Notes under the pieces: model-generated
Told to the model about the DNA's origin: nothing
Seen by the model: the letters and a program-made list of their open reading frames with translations, nothing else
The model's database searches: none
In this document: positions 56,102 to 64,000 of the stretch, in pieces
Layout: every line of letters begins with the position of its first letter
Numbering within the stretch: the stretch's first letter is position 1
From: Bacillus glycinifermentans
GTDB taxonomy: Bacteria; Bacillota; Bacilli; Bacillales; Bacillaceae
Direction: 5' to 3'
Assembly (NCBI RefSeq): GCF_001042475.2
Contig: NZ_LECW02000024.1
Coordinates: 101,586-165,585, forward strand
DNA length: 64,000 nt
Translations under genes and position numbers: made by a program

Positions 56102-57370
56102 TTAAATCAGCAGGTTGAAGAGCCCTTCATCTTTGTTGACTTCAACGTAGCGGAATCCTTTTCGGTTCATTCTATCGATGAGCGGTTCATAATCTTCGCG
56201 CTGTTTCAGCTCGATGCCGACGAGAGCCGGCCCGCTGCTTTTGTTGTTTTTCTTTGTATATTCAAACCGTGTAATGTCGTCGTTCGGCCCGAGAACTTCG
56301 TCCAAAAATTCGCGCAGCGCCCCGGCCCGCTGCGGAAAATTGACGATAAAATAATGCTGGAGACCCTCGTACATCATCGATCTGTCCTTGATTTCCTGCA
56401 TTCTGCCGATATCGTTATTTCCCCCGCTGACGATGCAGACGACATTTTTCCCTCTGATTTCATCCTTGTAAAGATCTAAAGCGGCAATCGGCAAAGCCCC
56501 GGCAGGTTCCGCGACAATCGCGCATTGGTTATACAAGTCAAGAATGGATGTGCAGACCTTGCCTTCCGGAACGAGTAAAATGTCGTCGACGACGGCTTCG
56601 AGCGTTTTAAAGGTTTGGTCGCCGATTTTTTGTACGGCGGCTCCGTCGACGAATTTGTCGATTTTGGCGAGCATGACAACCTCGCCTTTTTTGCTGGACT
56701 CAAACAGAGCAGGCGCCCCTTTTGGCTCGACCGCGATCAGCTTCGTCTCAGGGGACACATTTTTCATGTAGGTTCCCACCCCTGAAAGGAGGCCTCCTCC
56801 TCCGACGCTCGCAAACAAATAATGCGGCTCTGCTTCAATATCATTTAAGATTTCAACGGCAACCGTTCCCTGTCCGGCCATTACGTCAAGGTCGTCAAAC
56901 GGATGGATGAATGCGCGTCCTTCTTCTTCACAGCATGATACCGCGCTTTGATAAGCATCATCGAACGTATCACCGGTCAGAATAATTTCGACATAGTCTT
57001 TTCCAAAGAGCTCAACCTGGGATATTTTTTGTCTCGGCGTTGTAGATGGCATGAAGATTTTCCCGTGGATGCCGAGGTGCTTGCACGAAAATGCAACGCC
57101 CTGGGCATGGTTGCCGGCGCTTGCGCAGACGATGCCGTTTTTCGTCGTTTCTTTTGACAGCTGCTTCATTTTATTATAGGCGCCTCTCAGTTTGAATGAG
57201 CGGACAACCTGCAAATCCTCTCTTTTTAAATAAACGTTGCAATCGTACCTCTCAGAGAGCCTCTCGTTTTTTTGAAGAGGGGTATGAATGACAACATCTT
57301 TTACGTTTTGGTGTGCTTTTAAAATGTCTTTGACTTGGATGAGAGAGTCTTCTTTAAGCAACGGTTTCAT
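56102..57370 (-). CDS. ilvA: Threonine dehydratase, biosynthetic (IlvA)
   Basis: PLP enzyme of 422 aa making 2-oxobutanoate for isoleucine. PLP Lys in VRSFKLRGAYNKM, Gly-rich PLP phosphate loop SVGGGGLLSG, C-terminal ACT-like regulatory domain (QHYFIVNFPQRAGALREFLDEVLG). Length matches B. subtilis IlvA. A CodY-like sequence is only weakly present upstream. Confidence 0.95.
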   Translation of the reverse strand: MKPLLKEDSLIQVKDILKAHQNVKDVVIHTPLQKNERLSERYDCNVYLKREDLQVVRSFKLRGAYNKMKQLSKETTKNGIVCASAGNHAQGVAFSCKHLGIHGKIFMPSTTPRQKISQVELFGKDYVEIILTGDTFDDAYQSAVSCCEEEGRAFIHPFDDLDVMAGQGTVAVEILNDIEAEPHYLFASVGGGGLLSGVGTYMKNVSPETKLIAVEPKGAPALFESSKKGEVVMLAKIDKFVDGAAVQKIGDQTFKTLEAVVDDILLVPEGKVCTSILDLYNQCAIVAEPAGALPIAALDLYKDEIRGKNVVCIVSGGNNDIGRMQEIKDRSMMYEGLQHYFIVNFPQRAGALREFLDEVLGPNDDITRFEYTKKNNKSSGPALVGIELKQREDYEPLIDRMNRKGFRYVEVNKDEGLFNLLI

Positions 57371-57604
57371 TTATAGGATCCTTTCTTTATAAAGCTTTAT
57401 TTAATACGCCATTATATCATGAATATTCAAAATTTAAAGGGCAATTCTATTTTATTTGCAGACTTTTTTAACGATTCACCGCTTTATCCATATATACGAC
57501 TGCAAGAACCGTTTCATTCAAAAAGATTATTTTTGCAAAAAAAGCTTTATTTGTTTCAATTGGGTGTTATAATAGAATCAATTAGAACCAAAAGGAGTTT
57601 AACA

Positions 57605-58606
57605 ATGATCCAATACACTTGTCCTTCGATCACCTTCGCTGACTTAATCGGTGAAGACGATTCTTTTTTACAGACAAAAAACAGGGCCAAACGATTTGCC
57701 GAATCCGTTCACCCGGTGTACATATCAGGGGAAACAGGAACGGGAAAAGGGCTGTTTGCGAAAGTCATCCACTATGAATCACCTTTTTCCGGCGGTCCGT
57801 TTCTGCAAGTGAACTGCAGCGCCGTATCTGAAGAAGAATTGGAAGACAAACTTTTTCACGATTCCGTGCTGGATCCCGGAACCCTGTTTCTCGATGAAGT
57901 GTGGGGCCTCTCTTTATCCCTTCAGGGAAAGCTGTTGGCCGCCATTGAACAAGGGATCGGCCCGAGGCTTATTTCATCCTCGAGTGTCCCGCTCAGAGAA
58001 CGCGTTGAAAACGATGAGTTCCGCATGGATCTGTATTACAGACTAAACGTGCTGAACCTGCCGCTGCCTCCTCTTCGTGAGCGAAAAAGCGACATTCCCC
58101 TTCTCGTTCATCATTTCCTGAGGAGCGGAGACCGTGACATCTATGTCGAACCTGTCGTTTGGAAGGCTTTGGAGCAATACGAGTTTCGGGGAAACGTAAG
58201 AGAGCTGAAAAATATGGCCGATTATATGAAAACCGTCTCAGACCAAACAACCATTCAGCTTTATGACATTCCGCCCGCCTTGCGGGAGCATGTTGATAAG
58301 AAAAAAACAAAAGACAAAAAAAACGCGCCGGCGTCTCTGACGCTGATGGAAAAAGAGGAATTTGCGTTTTTGCTCGAAACGATCAAACAACTGAATGAAA
58401 AAGGAGAGCCTGCAAGCAGGAGAATCCTTTCAGAACAAAGCAAAAACGGAAAGTCTGAGCTTACTCCGCAGCAGGTTCGCAATAGACTCGACTACCTCGA
58501 AAAACGGGAATACGTCACAAAAGGCCGCGGAAGAGCCGGAACGAAAATAACGCTTGAAGGGCTGCGTTTTTTAAGCTCATTAAAAAATCATATCATTCAG
58601 GATTAG
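57605..58606 (+). CDS. yplP: YplP, sigma-54-activator-like AAA+ protein lacking the GAFTGA loop
   Basis: 333 aa. AAA+ core: Walker A GETGTGKG (42-49), Walker B TLFLDEV (93-99), Arg finger region RMDLYYRLNVLNLPLPPLRER. Between EEELEDKLFHDS and DPGTLFLDEV the segment with GAFTGA, which contacts sigma-54, is missing. The C-terminus is a winged-helix (LTPQQVRNRLDYLEKREYVTKGRGR) in place of a Fis-type HTH. The ATG at 57605 has AAAGGAG. In B. subtilis yplP has been linked to cold-shock adaptation with SigL. Confidence 0.85.
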   Translation: MIQYTCPSITFADLIGEDDSFLQTKNRAKRFAESVHPVYISGETGTGKGLFAKVIHYESPFSGGPFLQVNCSAVSEEELEDKLFHDSVLDPGTLFLDEVWGLSLSLQGKLLAAIEQGIGPRLISSSSVPLRERVENDEFRMDLYYRLNVLNLPLPPLRERKSDIPLLVHHFLRSGDRDIYVEPVVWKALEQYEFRGNVRELKNMADYMKTVSDQTTIQLYDIPPALREHVDKKKTKDKKNAPASLTLMEKEEFAFLLETIKQLNEKGEPASRRILSEQSKNGKSELTPQQVRNRLDYLEKREYVTKGRGRAGTKITLEGLRFLSSLKNHIIQD

Positions 58607-58621
58607 AAAGGATGTATGTTG

Positions 58622-59260
58622 ATGTACACAATTAAAGAAGAAATCGCCAATGCCGTAACACACGGACTCGGCGTCCTGCTGTCCATCCCTGCGATCGTAT
58701 TCTTGGTGATTTTCGCAGTGCGCTACGGCAATCCGCTTGATGTCGTCAGCTTTTCGATTTTCGGAGCCTCCATGCTGTTTTTGTATCTAAGTTCAACCCT
58801 CTTGCACAGCATTCAGCATCCGAAAACGAAAGATATATTGGAAATTATCGACCACTCAGCCATTTATGTATTGATCGCGGGCACTTACACACCGTTAGTT
58901 CTCGGCCCTCTCAAAGGCCCTCTCGGCTATACGATGCTTGCGGTCGTCTGGAGCCTTGCCGTATGCGGGATCGTTTTTAAAATCTTTTTCGTCAAGCGCT
59001 TTATCGTCGTAAGCACCTTGATGTATCTTTTGATGGGCTGGATGGCGATCATTGCGATCAAACCGCTTTATGAGGCATTAACCGGCAAAGGCTTTGCACT
59101 CCTCCTATTAGGAGGAATCCTGTACTCCGTCGGAACGATCTTTTATTTATGGCGGAAAATTCCTTACCACCATGCCATTTGGCATACGTTTGTCCTCGGA
59201 GGAAGCGCGTCTATGTTTTTCTGCGTGCTCTTCTACGTTGCAAATGTACCTTTTGTATAA
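58622..59260 (+). CDS. yplQ: Hemolysin III/AdipoR-family membrane protein YplQ
   Basis: 212 aa, seven helices. Family motifs EEIANAVTHGLGVLLSI, SSTLLHSIQ, the DHSAIYVLIAGTYTP helix and the HAIWHTFVLGG end, which supply the Ser, Asp and His cluster of a putative metal site. The second ATG (58622) suits AAAGGATG better. Likely cotranscribed with yplP. Confidence 0.88.
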   Translation: MYTIKEEIANAVTHGLGVLLSIPAIVFLVIFAVRYGNPLDVVSFSIFGASMLFLYLSSTLLHSIQHPKTKDILEIIDHSAIYVLIAGTYTPLVLGPLKGPLGYTMLAVVWSLAVCGIVFKIFFVKRFIVVSTLMYLLMGWMAIIAIKPLYEALTGKGFALLLLGGILYSVGTIFYLWRKIPYHHAIWHTFVLGGSASMFFCVLFYVANVPFV

Positions 59261-59264
59261 CATA

Positions 59265-59302
59265 AAAAACACCGGGCTTATAATGTGCCCGGTGTTTTTG
59301 CG
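59265..59302. terminator. Bidirectional terminator between yplQ and ypkP
   Basis: AAAAACACCGGGC/GCCCGGTGTTTTT. Confidence 0.88.
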
Positions 59303-59313
59303 CTTCCTAAGCG

Positions 59314-59937
59314 TTATGCCCGAAGCTGCTTTTTTTCAGAAATGGCGTAAGCCTGATGAATCGTCAAGTCGATATCCGCAGGTCTCAGCCGTTTAAAAAG
59401 CGCCCCTTTTTGCATGTCCCCGACACCTGCCGTCTCAACCGGTACAACAAGGATGCCGAGCCTGCCTGCCAAAGCTTCATAATCAATCCCGTCATCCTCG
59501 GAAAGGATGAAGCTTTGACCTTTGCGAACGATATCTTCTATTTTTTCAGCGGCTTCGTTTGGGTCTCCGCTTTTTTTAATAGCGGCCATTTTGTTCAGCC
59601 ATTGTCCGATAAGCGGGTATCGAAATGCACGGGGTTCCGCGAAAAAAGAAGGTGTTTTATCGAGGTGGCCGAGCAGAATAGCCAGATCTGCAAGCGTAAG
59701 CTTCGGATGAACATACAGCACAGGACCTGCCGGAGTCTTGCCGAACTGGTGAATGGAGACGGTCGATCCAGTTAACCCGACACACCCGCGCATGAAAGAT
59801 TTCGGTTTGTCATACACAGCCCGCATTTGATTGGCATAAGAAATCCGCGGATCGAGCGTCTGAAGCTCATACAGCAATCTGATGTGCTTTAACAGCATAT
59901 AGGTTACATAGATCGCCAAAAAACAAGAGCGAAACAC
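59314..59937 (-). CDS. ypkP: YpkP, PlsC-like acyltransferase
   Basis: 207 aa with an N-terminal membrane segment. The expected acyltransferase box NHxSxxD is represented by VHPKLTLAD, with spacing His-x6-Asp where x4 is usual. GxG-type later motif FAEPRAFRYPLIGQWLNKM matches the FFAKxEL-type block. It is plausibly a lysophosphatidate acyltransferase paralogue with altered or lost activity. Same strand, 15 bases behind dfrA. Confidence 0.7.
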   Translation of the reverse strand: MFRSCFLAIYVTYMLLKHIRLLYELQTLDPRISYANQMRAVYDKPKSFMRGCVGLTGSTVSIHQFGKTPAGPVLYVHPKLTLADLAILLGHLDKTPSFFAEPRAFRYPLIGQWLNKMAAIKKSGDPNEAAEKIEDIVRKGQSFILSEDDGIDYEALAGRLGILVVPVETAGVGDMQKGALFKRLRPADIDLTIHQAYAISEKKQLRA

Positions 59938-59952
59938 GAAATTCCCTCCTCT

Positions 59953-60441
59953 CTATCCTTTTCTCTGATAAACGAGGAATTCGTAGTCATAAGGGTTTTG
60001 TTCATCTTTTATACCCTTTTGTCTCGAAACGATTTCCCACTCGTCTTCGCTGAATTCCGGGAAATAGCGGTCTCCCTCAAACGCTTCATCAATTTTTGTC
60101 ATGTACAGCTTATCCGCGTAAGGAAACAGTTCTGTATACAGCGTTGAACCGCCGATCACAAAACATTCTTCCCCGCTTTCTTTAGCAAAACGCACAGCTT
60201 CGTCTGCCGAATGCAGCATTTCGCAGCCCGGCAGATCGAGCTCCCCATTCGTTGTCACGACAATGTTTCTTCGGTTCGGGAGCGGCTTTCCGATCGATTC
60301 AAACGTTTTTCTTCCCATGATGACGGTATGTCCGCTTGTTACGTCTTTAAAATATTTTAAATCCCGCGGCAGATGCCAAGGTAGATCATTGTCTTTACCG
60401 ATCAGGCGGTTCCGGTCCATCGCAAAAATAAATGAAATCAT
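59953..60441 (-). CDS. dfrA: Dihydrofolate reductase
   Basis: 162 aa; reduces dihydrofolate to tetrahydrofolate. Motifs FIFAMDRNRLIGKDNDLPWHLPRDLKYFK with catalytic Asp27-type residue (D in NDLPWHL environment), VIMGRKTFESIGKPLPNR, CFVIGGSTLYTE. In B. subtilis it follows thyB; no thyB is present here. Confidence 0.95.
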   Translation of the reverse strand: MISFIFAMDRNRLIGKDNDLPWHLPRDLKYFKDVTSGHTVIMGRKTFESIGKPLPNRRNIVVTTNGELDLPGCEMLHSADEAVRFAKESGEECFVIGGSTLYTELFPYADKLYMTKIDEAFEGDRYFPEFSEDEWEIVSRQKGIKDEQNPYDYEFLVYQRKG

Positions 60442-60478
60442 GTGTATGACAGCCTCCTTTATGTATAATTCGGTTTTT

Positions 60479-60679
60479 TTACAGATGATTAAGATGGCTA
60501 TGTATAACGGTTTTGGCGTAAAGAGGCATCGCTTCCCGGGGGTTTAGCATCGTAGCAGGCGACTGAAGAAGCTTGTATTCCCCGTCCTTTCCGTTCCTAA
60601 ACATATGACGGTATACATCCGATTTCGTTTCACTTTTTTCATCCTTTTGTAGTGTATCTTGTTTGGCCTTTGGCAACAA
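60479..60679 (-). CDS. Uncharacterised small protein in the thyB position
   Basis: A 66-codon frame starting at TTG (60679); an alternative short frame with a better ribosome site (AAAAGGATG before GTG) runs in another phase for 29 codons. The C-terminal half (PATMLNPREAMPLYAKTVIHSHLNHL) looks protein-like. No family recognised; existence as a protein is uncertain. Confidence 0.35.
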   Translation of the reverse strand: MLPKAKQDTLQKDEKSETKSDVYRHMFRNGKDGEYKLLQSPATMLNPREAMPLYAKTVIHSHLNHL

Positions 60680-60710
60680 GACATTTTTCAGAAAAGGCGA
60701 ACCTAAATAA

Positions 60711-60733
60711 ATAAACCGCCTTTCGGCGGTTTA
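60711..60733 (-). terminator. Terminator of ypjQ
   Basis: ATAAACCGCC-GAAA-GGCGGTTTAT on the minus strand, touching the ypjQ stop; T-rich sequence follows. Confidence 0.82.
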
Positions 60734-61279
60734 TCAACTCCCGTGCACGCTCGGATGCCCGGCTTTCTCTTCCTGCTCTTCGTCCTGGAGCTTTTGATGA
60801 GTGTGGGCGATCCGGCTGGCCGCCGCGGCAGCCAGCGCAGCCACGATATCGTCAAGAAATGTGTGGACCTCACCGTCCGGACAATCATCCAGCTCTTTAA
60901 TGATCCCGAATTTTTCTTTGTCCAGGTATCCAAAGTTGGTAAGTCCGATCGATCCGTAAACATTGACGATTGACAGAGGAATGATTTCGTCTATTCCGAA
61001 AAGCGGTTCATCCGTTTCCACTAAATATTGAAGTGGTTCTGGCAAAAGCTTTTTCTCCGCAAGCTGATCCAGCGCTATTCCCGTTAAAACGGCATGGATG
61101 ATTTCCCGTTTATTCAAAACCTTTTCGACATTTTCAATACAAACGCTCAAAGGCAGGTCAGGATGGTATTTTTCCTGCAGTTTTTGAACGATGAGCGCGA
61201 TGTCTTCAATGGTGACGCCGCGTTCATTCAGCATGTTTTTTGTAAGGTGCACCATTTCGTTCATCGTATATTTTTTCAT
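60734..61279 (-). CDS. ypjQ: YpjQ, phosphatidylglycerophosphatase A-related protein
   Basis: 181 aa of the PgpA superfamily. Characteristic C-terminal half GIDEIIPLSIVNVYGSIGLTNFGYLDKEKFGII then DDIVAALAAAAASRIAHTHQ with acidic residues for metal. It is soluble, without the membrane helices of E. coli PgpA. Confidence 0.85.
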   Translation of the reverse strand: MKKYTMNEMVHLTKNMLNERGVTIEDIALIVQKLQEKYHPDLPLSVCIENVEKVLNKREIIHAVLTGIALDQLAEKKLLPEPLQYLVETDEPLFGIDEIIPLSIVNVYGSIGLTNFGYLDKEKFGIIKELDDCPDGEVHTFLDDIVAALAAAAASRIAHTHQKLQDEEQEEKAGHPSVHGS

Positions 61280-61295
61280 CTGGCATCCATCTCCT

Positions 61296-61901
61296 TTAAT
61301 GACTCATCCAATTTGGCGGCGTATTGCGGTCCCAGTAAATGCTTCCGAGGTTATGGTGTTTTTGAAAACCGTCCTCTGCGCTGTGATAATGAAAATTAAA
61401 CCAGTAGCCTTGCTGGGGCGGCTGATCCCTTCTGACGTGAAACCTTAAAACATCCTCCCCTGTTTTGCGGTTATACACGTGAAAGATTTTTTCCGATTTT
61501 CCCGGTGTCGGCGTTTTAGAAATCTCAAGATCCTGGTATGCCTCATCGTCTTTCAGCGTCATCAGATGGCTGACGATCACATCTTCAATCTTTGGAAGGA
61601 CTTCTTCTCTGTACTCATCTTCAATCTTTTGCGATATCTTGTCCCCGAACTTCGCAAAAGATTGATCTTCGGCATCATTCAGCAGCCCTGTCATATAGGA
61701 ATCGAACGAAAGCTTTTGTTCCTGTTCCCCGTCAGACAGGGAATCTTCCCTGTTTTCATATACGGCCGTATACCCCGTCTGCTGCTTGATGTTCTGGTGC
61801 TCTGACGGCTTGTCCGCCATCAAAGCTGCAGGAGGTGAAACAAGGCCGAACGTCGCAATTGTAAATAAGGTTACAAGAGCTTTTCTCATCCACATCTTCA
61901 T
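61296..61901 (-). CDS. ypjP: YpjP, secreted protein
   Basis: 201 aa with an N-terminal signal peptide (RKALVTLFTIATFGLVSPPAALMA). Mature part acidic then WFNFHYHSAEDGFQKHHNLGSIYWDRNTPPNW, typical of YpjP. Seventeen bases upstream of ypjQ; the two form an operon. Function unknown. Confidence 0.85.
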   Translation of the reverse strand: MKMWMRKALVTLFTIATFGLVSPPAALMADKPSEHQNIKQQTGYTAVYENREDSLSDGEQEQKLSFDSYMTGLLNDAEDQSFAKFGDKISQKIEDEYREEVLPKIEDVIVSHLMTLKDDEAYQDLEISKTPTPGKSEKIFHVYNRKTGEDVLRFHVRRDQPPQQGYWFNFHYHSAEDGFQKHHNLGSIYWDRNTPPNWMSH

Positions 61902-62356
61902 CGCCGATTAGTTCCCTTCTGACCACATTCGTTTTCTCTTATTCTATCATATGTTGAATTTTCAGTCAGCTAAAATGGTTATCCCGAAAGACTGTTTACC
62001 CGTACATTTTCTCCTTCCGCGAGCTTCAAAAACTCATCCGGCGTCAACTGAAGCAGGCCTTCGAATGCCCAGATCTTCTCATATTAAAGGAGGTTTTCAT
62101 CTGAAACAAGCGGGCCGATCGACCGCTAGGACCGCCGGTTGACCTGCTTGTTTCTTGACTGGCTTTGCGCCTTTTCGACCTTTTTCCGGCGAATTTCTCA
62201 ATTTTAGCTTTATCAATCCGGTTTGTCCCGCTTGCAATCACAAGCACGGCTTAATCGACTTCCGTCCTGCAGCCGATCGTGCTCCTGCGCTTCATCTCAT
62301 TGAAATACTCCGGTTCTAACAATTGTCCTGCACTTTTTGATCACCCTTCCGTTGCT
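61902..62356. other. Gap between ypjP and leuA with gene fragments and an inverted repeat
   Basis: About 455 bases. On the minus strand 61979-62080 reads as a coding-like C-terminal fragment (QLTPDEFLKLAEGENVRVNS, stop at 61979-61981) without a start. At 62101-62152 GAAACAAGCGGG and CCTGCTTGTTTC form a 12-base stem. An AAAGGAGG-like sequence near 62089 on the plus strand leads to no real frame. Likely a decayed gene or insertion scar. Confidence 0.4.
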
Positions 62357-63925
62357 TCATTTCACCTGAAGCAATCGATCGACCACGATAAGATTGATTG
62401 CATGAATGTAAGCTAAAGCACTCGCTTTCATAATATCGGTATCCGTTGCTTTTGCTGAATATGTTTCCCCTTTATGTTCCGCTTGAATGCTGACTTTCCC
62501 CAAGGCATCTTTTCCCCTTGATACGCTCGTGATCTTGTATTCAATCAATTTAATATCGAAATCCGCGATTTCTGTGATAGCGGCGTACAACGCCTCGATC
62601 GGGCCTGAACCGACAGCGCTCGATTGGAAGATTTGCTCATTCTGTTTTATTTTCACACTGGCAGACGGAAAATGAAAATTACTGATGACCTGCAAATCGA
62701 TAAGCTCATAAAAATGCCTGCTGTGCTGTGTTCTGTCTTGATCATAGGGATGATGCTTTGCGAAATAGTTCTCTGCGATGACATATAAATCGTGTTGATA
62801 GATTTCTTTTTTTGCATCGGCCAGTTTGAGAAACGCTTCAAATATTTCTTCAAACTGCGGATCGGTTAACTGACGTAAACCCATTTTCCCGAGTGCGTTT
62901 TTCACCGCGTGGCGGCCGGATCGGGCTGTTAATACGAGTTCCATATCATCGAGACCGACCTCAACCGGGTTCATAATTTCATAAGCATCCCTCGATTTCA
63001 GCAAACCGTCCTGGTGGATGCCTGACGAATGAGCAAAAGCATTTTCCCCGGTTATGGCTTTATTCACTTGTACGTCAAGCCCCATCAAGCTGCTGACAAG
63101 CCTGGATGTATTCGTAATTTCTTTTGTGTTGATATTCGTGAACGCCTGATACAATGTCCGGCGTGTGTTCACCGCCATCACAACTTCTTCTAAAGCAGCG
63201 TTGCCGGCGCGTTCGCCAATTCCATTGATCGTGCACTCCACTTTATCTGCACCGTTTTTAATGGCAGCTAACGTATTGGCAGTTGCCATGCCAAGATCAT
63301 TGTGACAATGGACGCTGAGAAGCACCCGGTCATTTACGTTTTTCAAGCGGTCGTTTATTTTGAAAATCAATTCGCCGAACTCTTCCGGTTCTGCATAGCC
63401 GACCGTATCAGGGATATTGATTATCGTCGCTCCCGCCTTTACAACAGCCTCAATTGTCGACCATAAATATTCAAAGTCGGAGCGTGAAGCGTCTTCTGTC
63501 GAGTACTGCACATCCGGCAGAAGCGTTTTGGCGTATTTTACTGCATCTACACCGATATTCATGATTTCGCTTTTTGATTTTCCGAATTTCTTTTCAACAT
63601 GAATGTCAGAAGTGCCTAGTACGATGTGGATCAACGGATGTTCGGCGTATTTCACGCTGTGATAAACCGCATCTATATCAGCTTTTACTGCCCTCGCCAG
63701 CCCCGTGATGATCACATCGTCAACCTTTCCTACCTTTCTCGCAATTTCTTTTACAGCATTGAAATCGCCGGCCGATGATGAAGGAAAACCTGCTTCGATG
63801 ATATCGACCCCGAGCTTTTTTAATTGATTGGCAACTTCCAGCTTTTCATAAAGGTTGAGCTTAGCGCCAGGAACCTGCTCTCCGTCTCTAAGCGTTGTGT
63901 CGAACACCCAAATTTTTCTTGTCAT
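62357..63925 (-). CDS. leuA: 2-isopropylmalate synthase of a divergent LeuA group
   Basis: 522 aa; condenses acetyl-CoA with 2-oxoisovalerate. Catalytic parts: [13 protein letters not shown] (8-20), [15 protein letters not shown] with two metal His, [23 protein letters not shown]. In place of the GKHSGRHA element common in Bacillus LeuA it has TARSGRHA, as I recall from Bacteroidetes-type LeuA. The C-terminal regulatory domain is present ([12 protein letters not shown]). ATG with AAGGAGTGG. No leuBCD follows inside the window. A leader with a terminator-like T run lies upstream, cut by the window edge. Confidence 0.85.
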   Translation of the reverse strand: MTRKIWVFDTTLRDGEQVPGAKLNLYEKLEVANQLKKLGVDIIEAGFPSSSAGDFNAVKEIARKVGKVDDVIITGLARAVKADIDAVYHSVKYAEHPLIHIVLGTSDIHVEKKFGKSKSEIMNIGVDAVKYAKTLLPDVQYSTEDASRSDFEYLWSTIEAVVKAGATIINIPDTVGYAEPEEFGELIFKINDRLKNVNDRVLLSVHCHNDLGMATANTLAAIKNGADKVECTINGIGERAGNAALEEVVMAVNTRRTLYQAFTNINTKEITNTSRLVSSLMGLDVQVNKAITGENAFAHSSGIHQDGLLKSRDAYEIMNPVEVGLDDMELVLTARSGRHAVKNALGKMGLRQLTDPQFEEIFEAFLKLADAKKEIYQHDLYVIAENYFAKHHPYDQDRTQHSRHFYELIDLQVISNFHFPSASVKIKQNEQIFQSSAVGSGPIEALYAAITEIADFDIKLIEYKITSVSRGKDALGKVSIQAEHKGETYSAKATDTDIMKASALAYIHAINLIVVDRLLQVK

Positions 63926-64000
63926 GTCAAAACCACTCCTTCGGCATATTTGTGTATAAAAAAAAGCCCCGTCTCTATGTATTGAACTGACCCGTTAAAA
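63926..64000 (-). promoter_or_regulatory. Possible attenuator of leuA (partial)
   Basis: On the minus strand GACGGGGC-TTTTTTTT, the form of the 3' half of an intrinsic terminator, lies about 30 bases before the leuA start. The pairing arm and any T-box would be beyond the window. Confidence 0.35.

Noticed and set aside
57419..57435. CodY-like box between ilvA and yplP
   Set aside because: Only about 10 of 15 positions match AATTTTCWGAAAATT; too weak in AT-rich DNA.
57419..57604. 62-codon upstream extension of YplP
   Set aside because: Low-complexity promoter DNA; ATG at 57605 is preceded by AAAGGAG.
1..64000. Insertion sequences, CRISPR arrays, tRNA or rRNA genes
   Set aside because: No transposase frame, no regularly spaced repeats, and no tRNA or rRNA signature was recognised on either strand.

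Overview
The window is about 64 kb of chromosome from a spore-forming Bacillus, most likely of the B. licheniformis/paralicheniformis branch. The gene order follows the B. subtilis sqhC-odhAB-yoj-yod-ypm/ypj region almost gene for gene. It carries sporulation genes, bacillithiol synthesis and CodY/YodB/MhqR-type regulation, with strong AGGAGG ribosome sites. Differences from B. subtilis include tyrZ with its T-box next to sqhC, an expansin between gerT and yodB, no cdaS/yojK between cwlS and norM, no thyB before dfrA, and an unusual leuA at the right edge. No tRNA, rRNA, CRISPR array, intact insertion sequence or prophage was seen.

Layout. 1-3.8 kb: partial cytidine deaminase, a YtkA/FixH remnant, an aldo/keto reductase, then a MarR gene (ywaE) and tyrZ with a tyrosine T-box leader. 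4-9.3 kb: sporulene cyclase sqhC overlapping sodF, then the transporters yocR and yocS. 9.3-19 kb: odhAB, the yojN/yojO MoxR-VWA pair, a Cu/Zn SOD lipoprotein and the autolysin cwlS, which has a sigma-D-type promoter and a strongly folded leader. 19-25.4 kb: a 1-kb gene-poor stretch, norM, bshB2-yojF, an EamA permease, gerT and an expansin. 25.4-29 kb: a thiol/quinone-stress block with yodB, a frameshifted dehydrogenase, yodC and mhqED, including a clear MhqR operator. 29-39.9 kb: a DUF3311/SSS transporter pair, ctpA, yodH, yodI, yodJ, deoD, a permease/YcgQ pair, yodL, yodM, yozD, yodN and yozE. 40-46.7 kb: the compact yodTSRQP-kamA-yokU beta-lysine operon behind a sigma-E-like promoter. 47-53 kb: a YjcZ-type miniprotein, a GNAT enzyme, msrAB, ypoP, ypnP, a DUF4397 protein, ypmT and ypmS. 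53-64 kb: frameshifted ypmR, BsSCO, a DegV protein, ypmP, ilvA, yplP, yplQ, ypkP, dfrA, ypjQ, ypjP and a divergent leuA.

Most of the window is vegetative housekeeping (TCA cycle, folate, amino acids, copper and oxidative-stress defence) mixed with sporulation functions. Three genes carry single-base frameshifts (ytkA remnant, SDR, ypmR). These could be real decay or base-calling errors.

The observations most worth a second look are: the folded cwlS leader with its sigma-D promoter; the SodC homologue with a complete Cu-ligand set, unlike the inactive B. subtilis protein; YplP lacking the GAFTGA loop; the divergent LeuA with a possible attenuator; the YcgR/YcgQ-type operon with a Zur-like site; and several small proteins under 60 codons. 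No completely new multi-gene system was demonstrable by reading alone.
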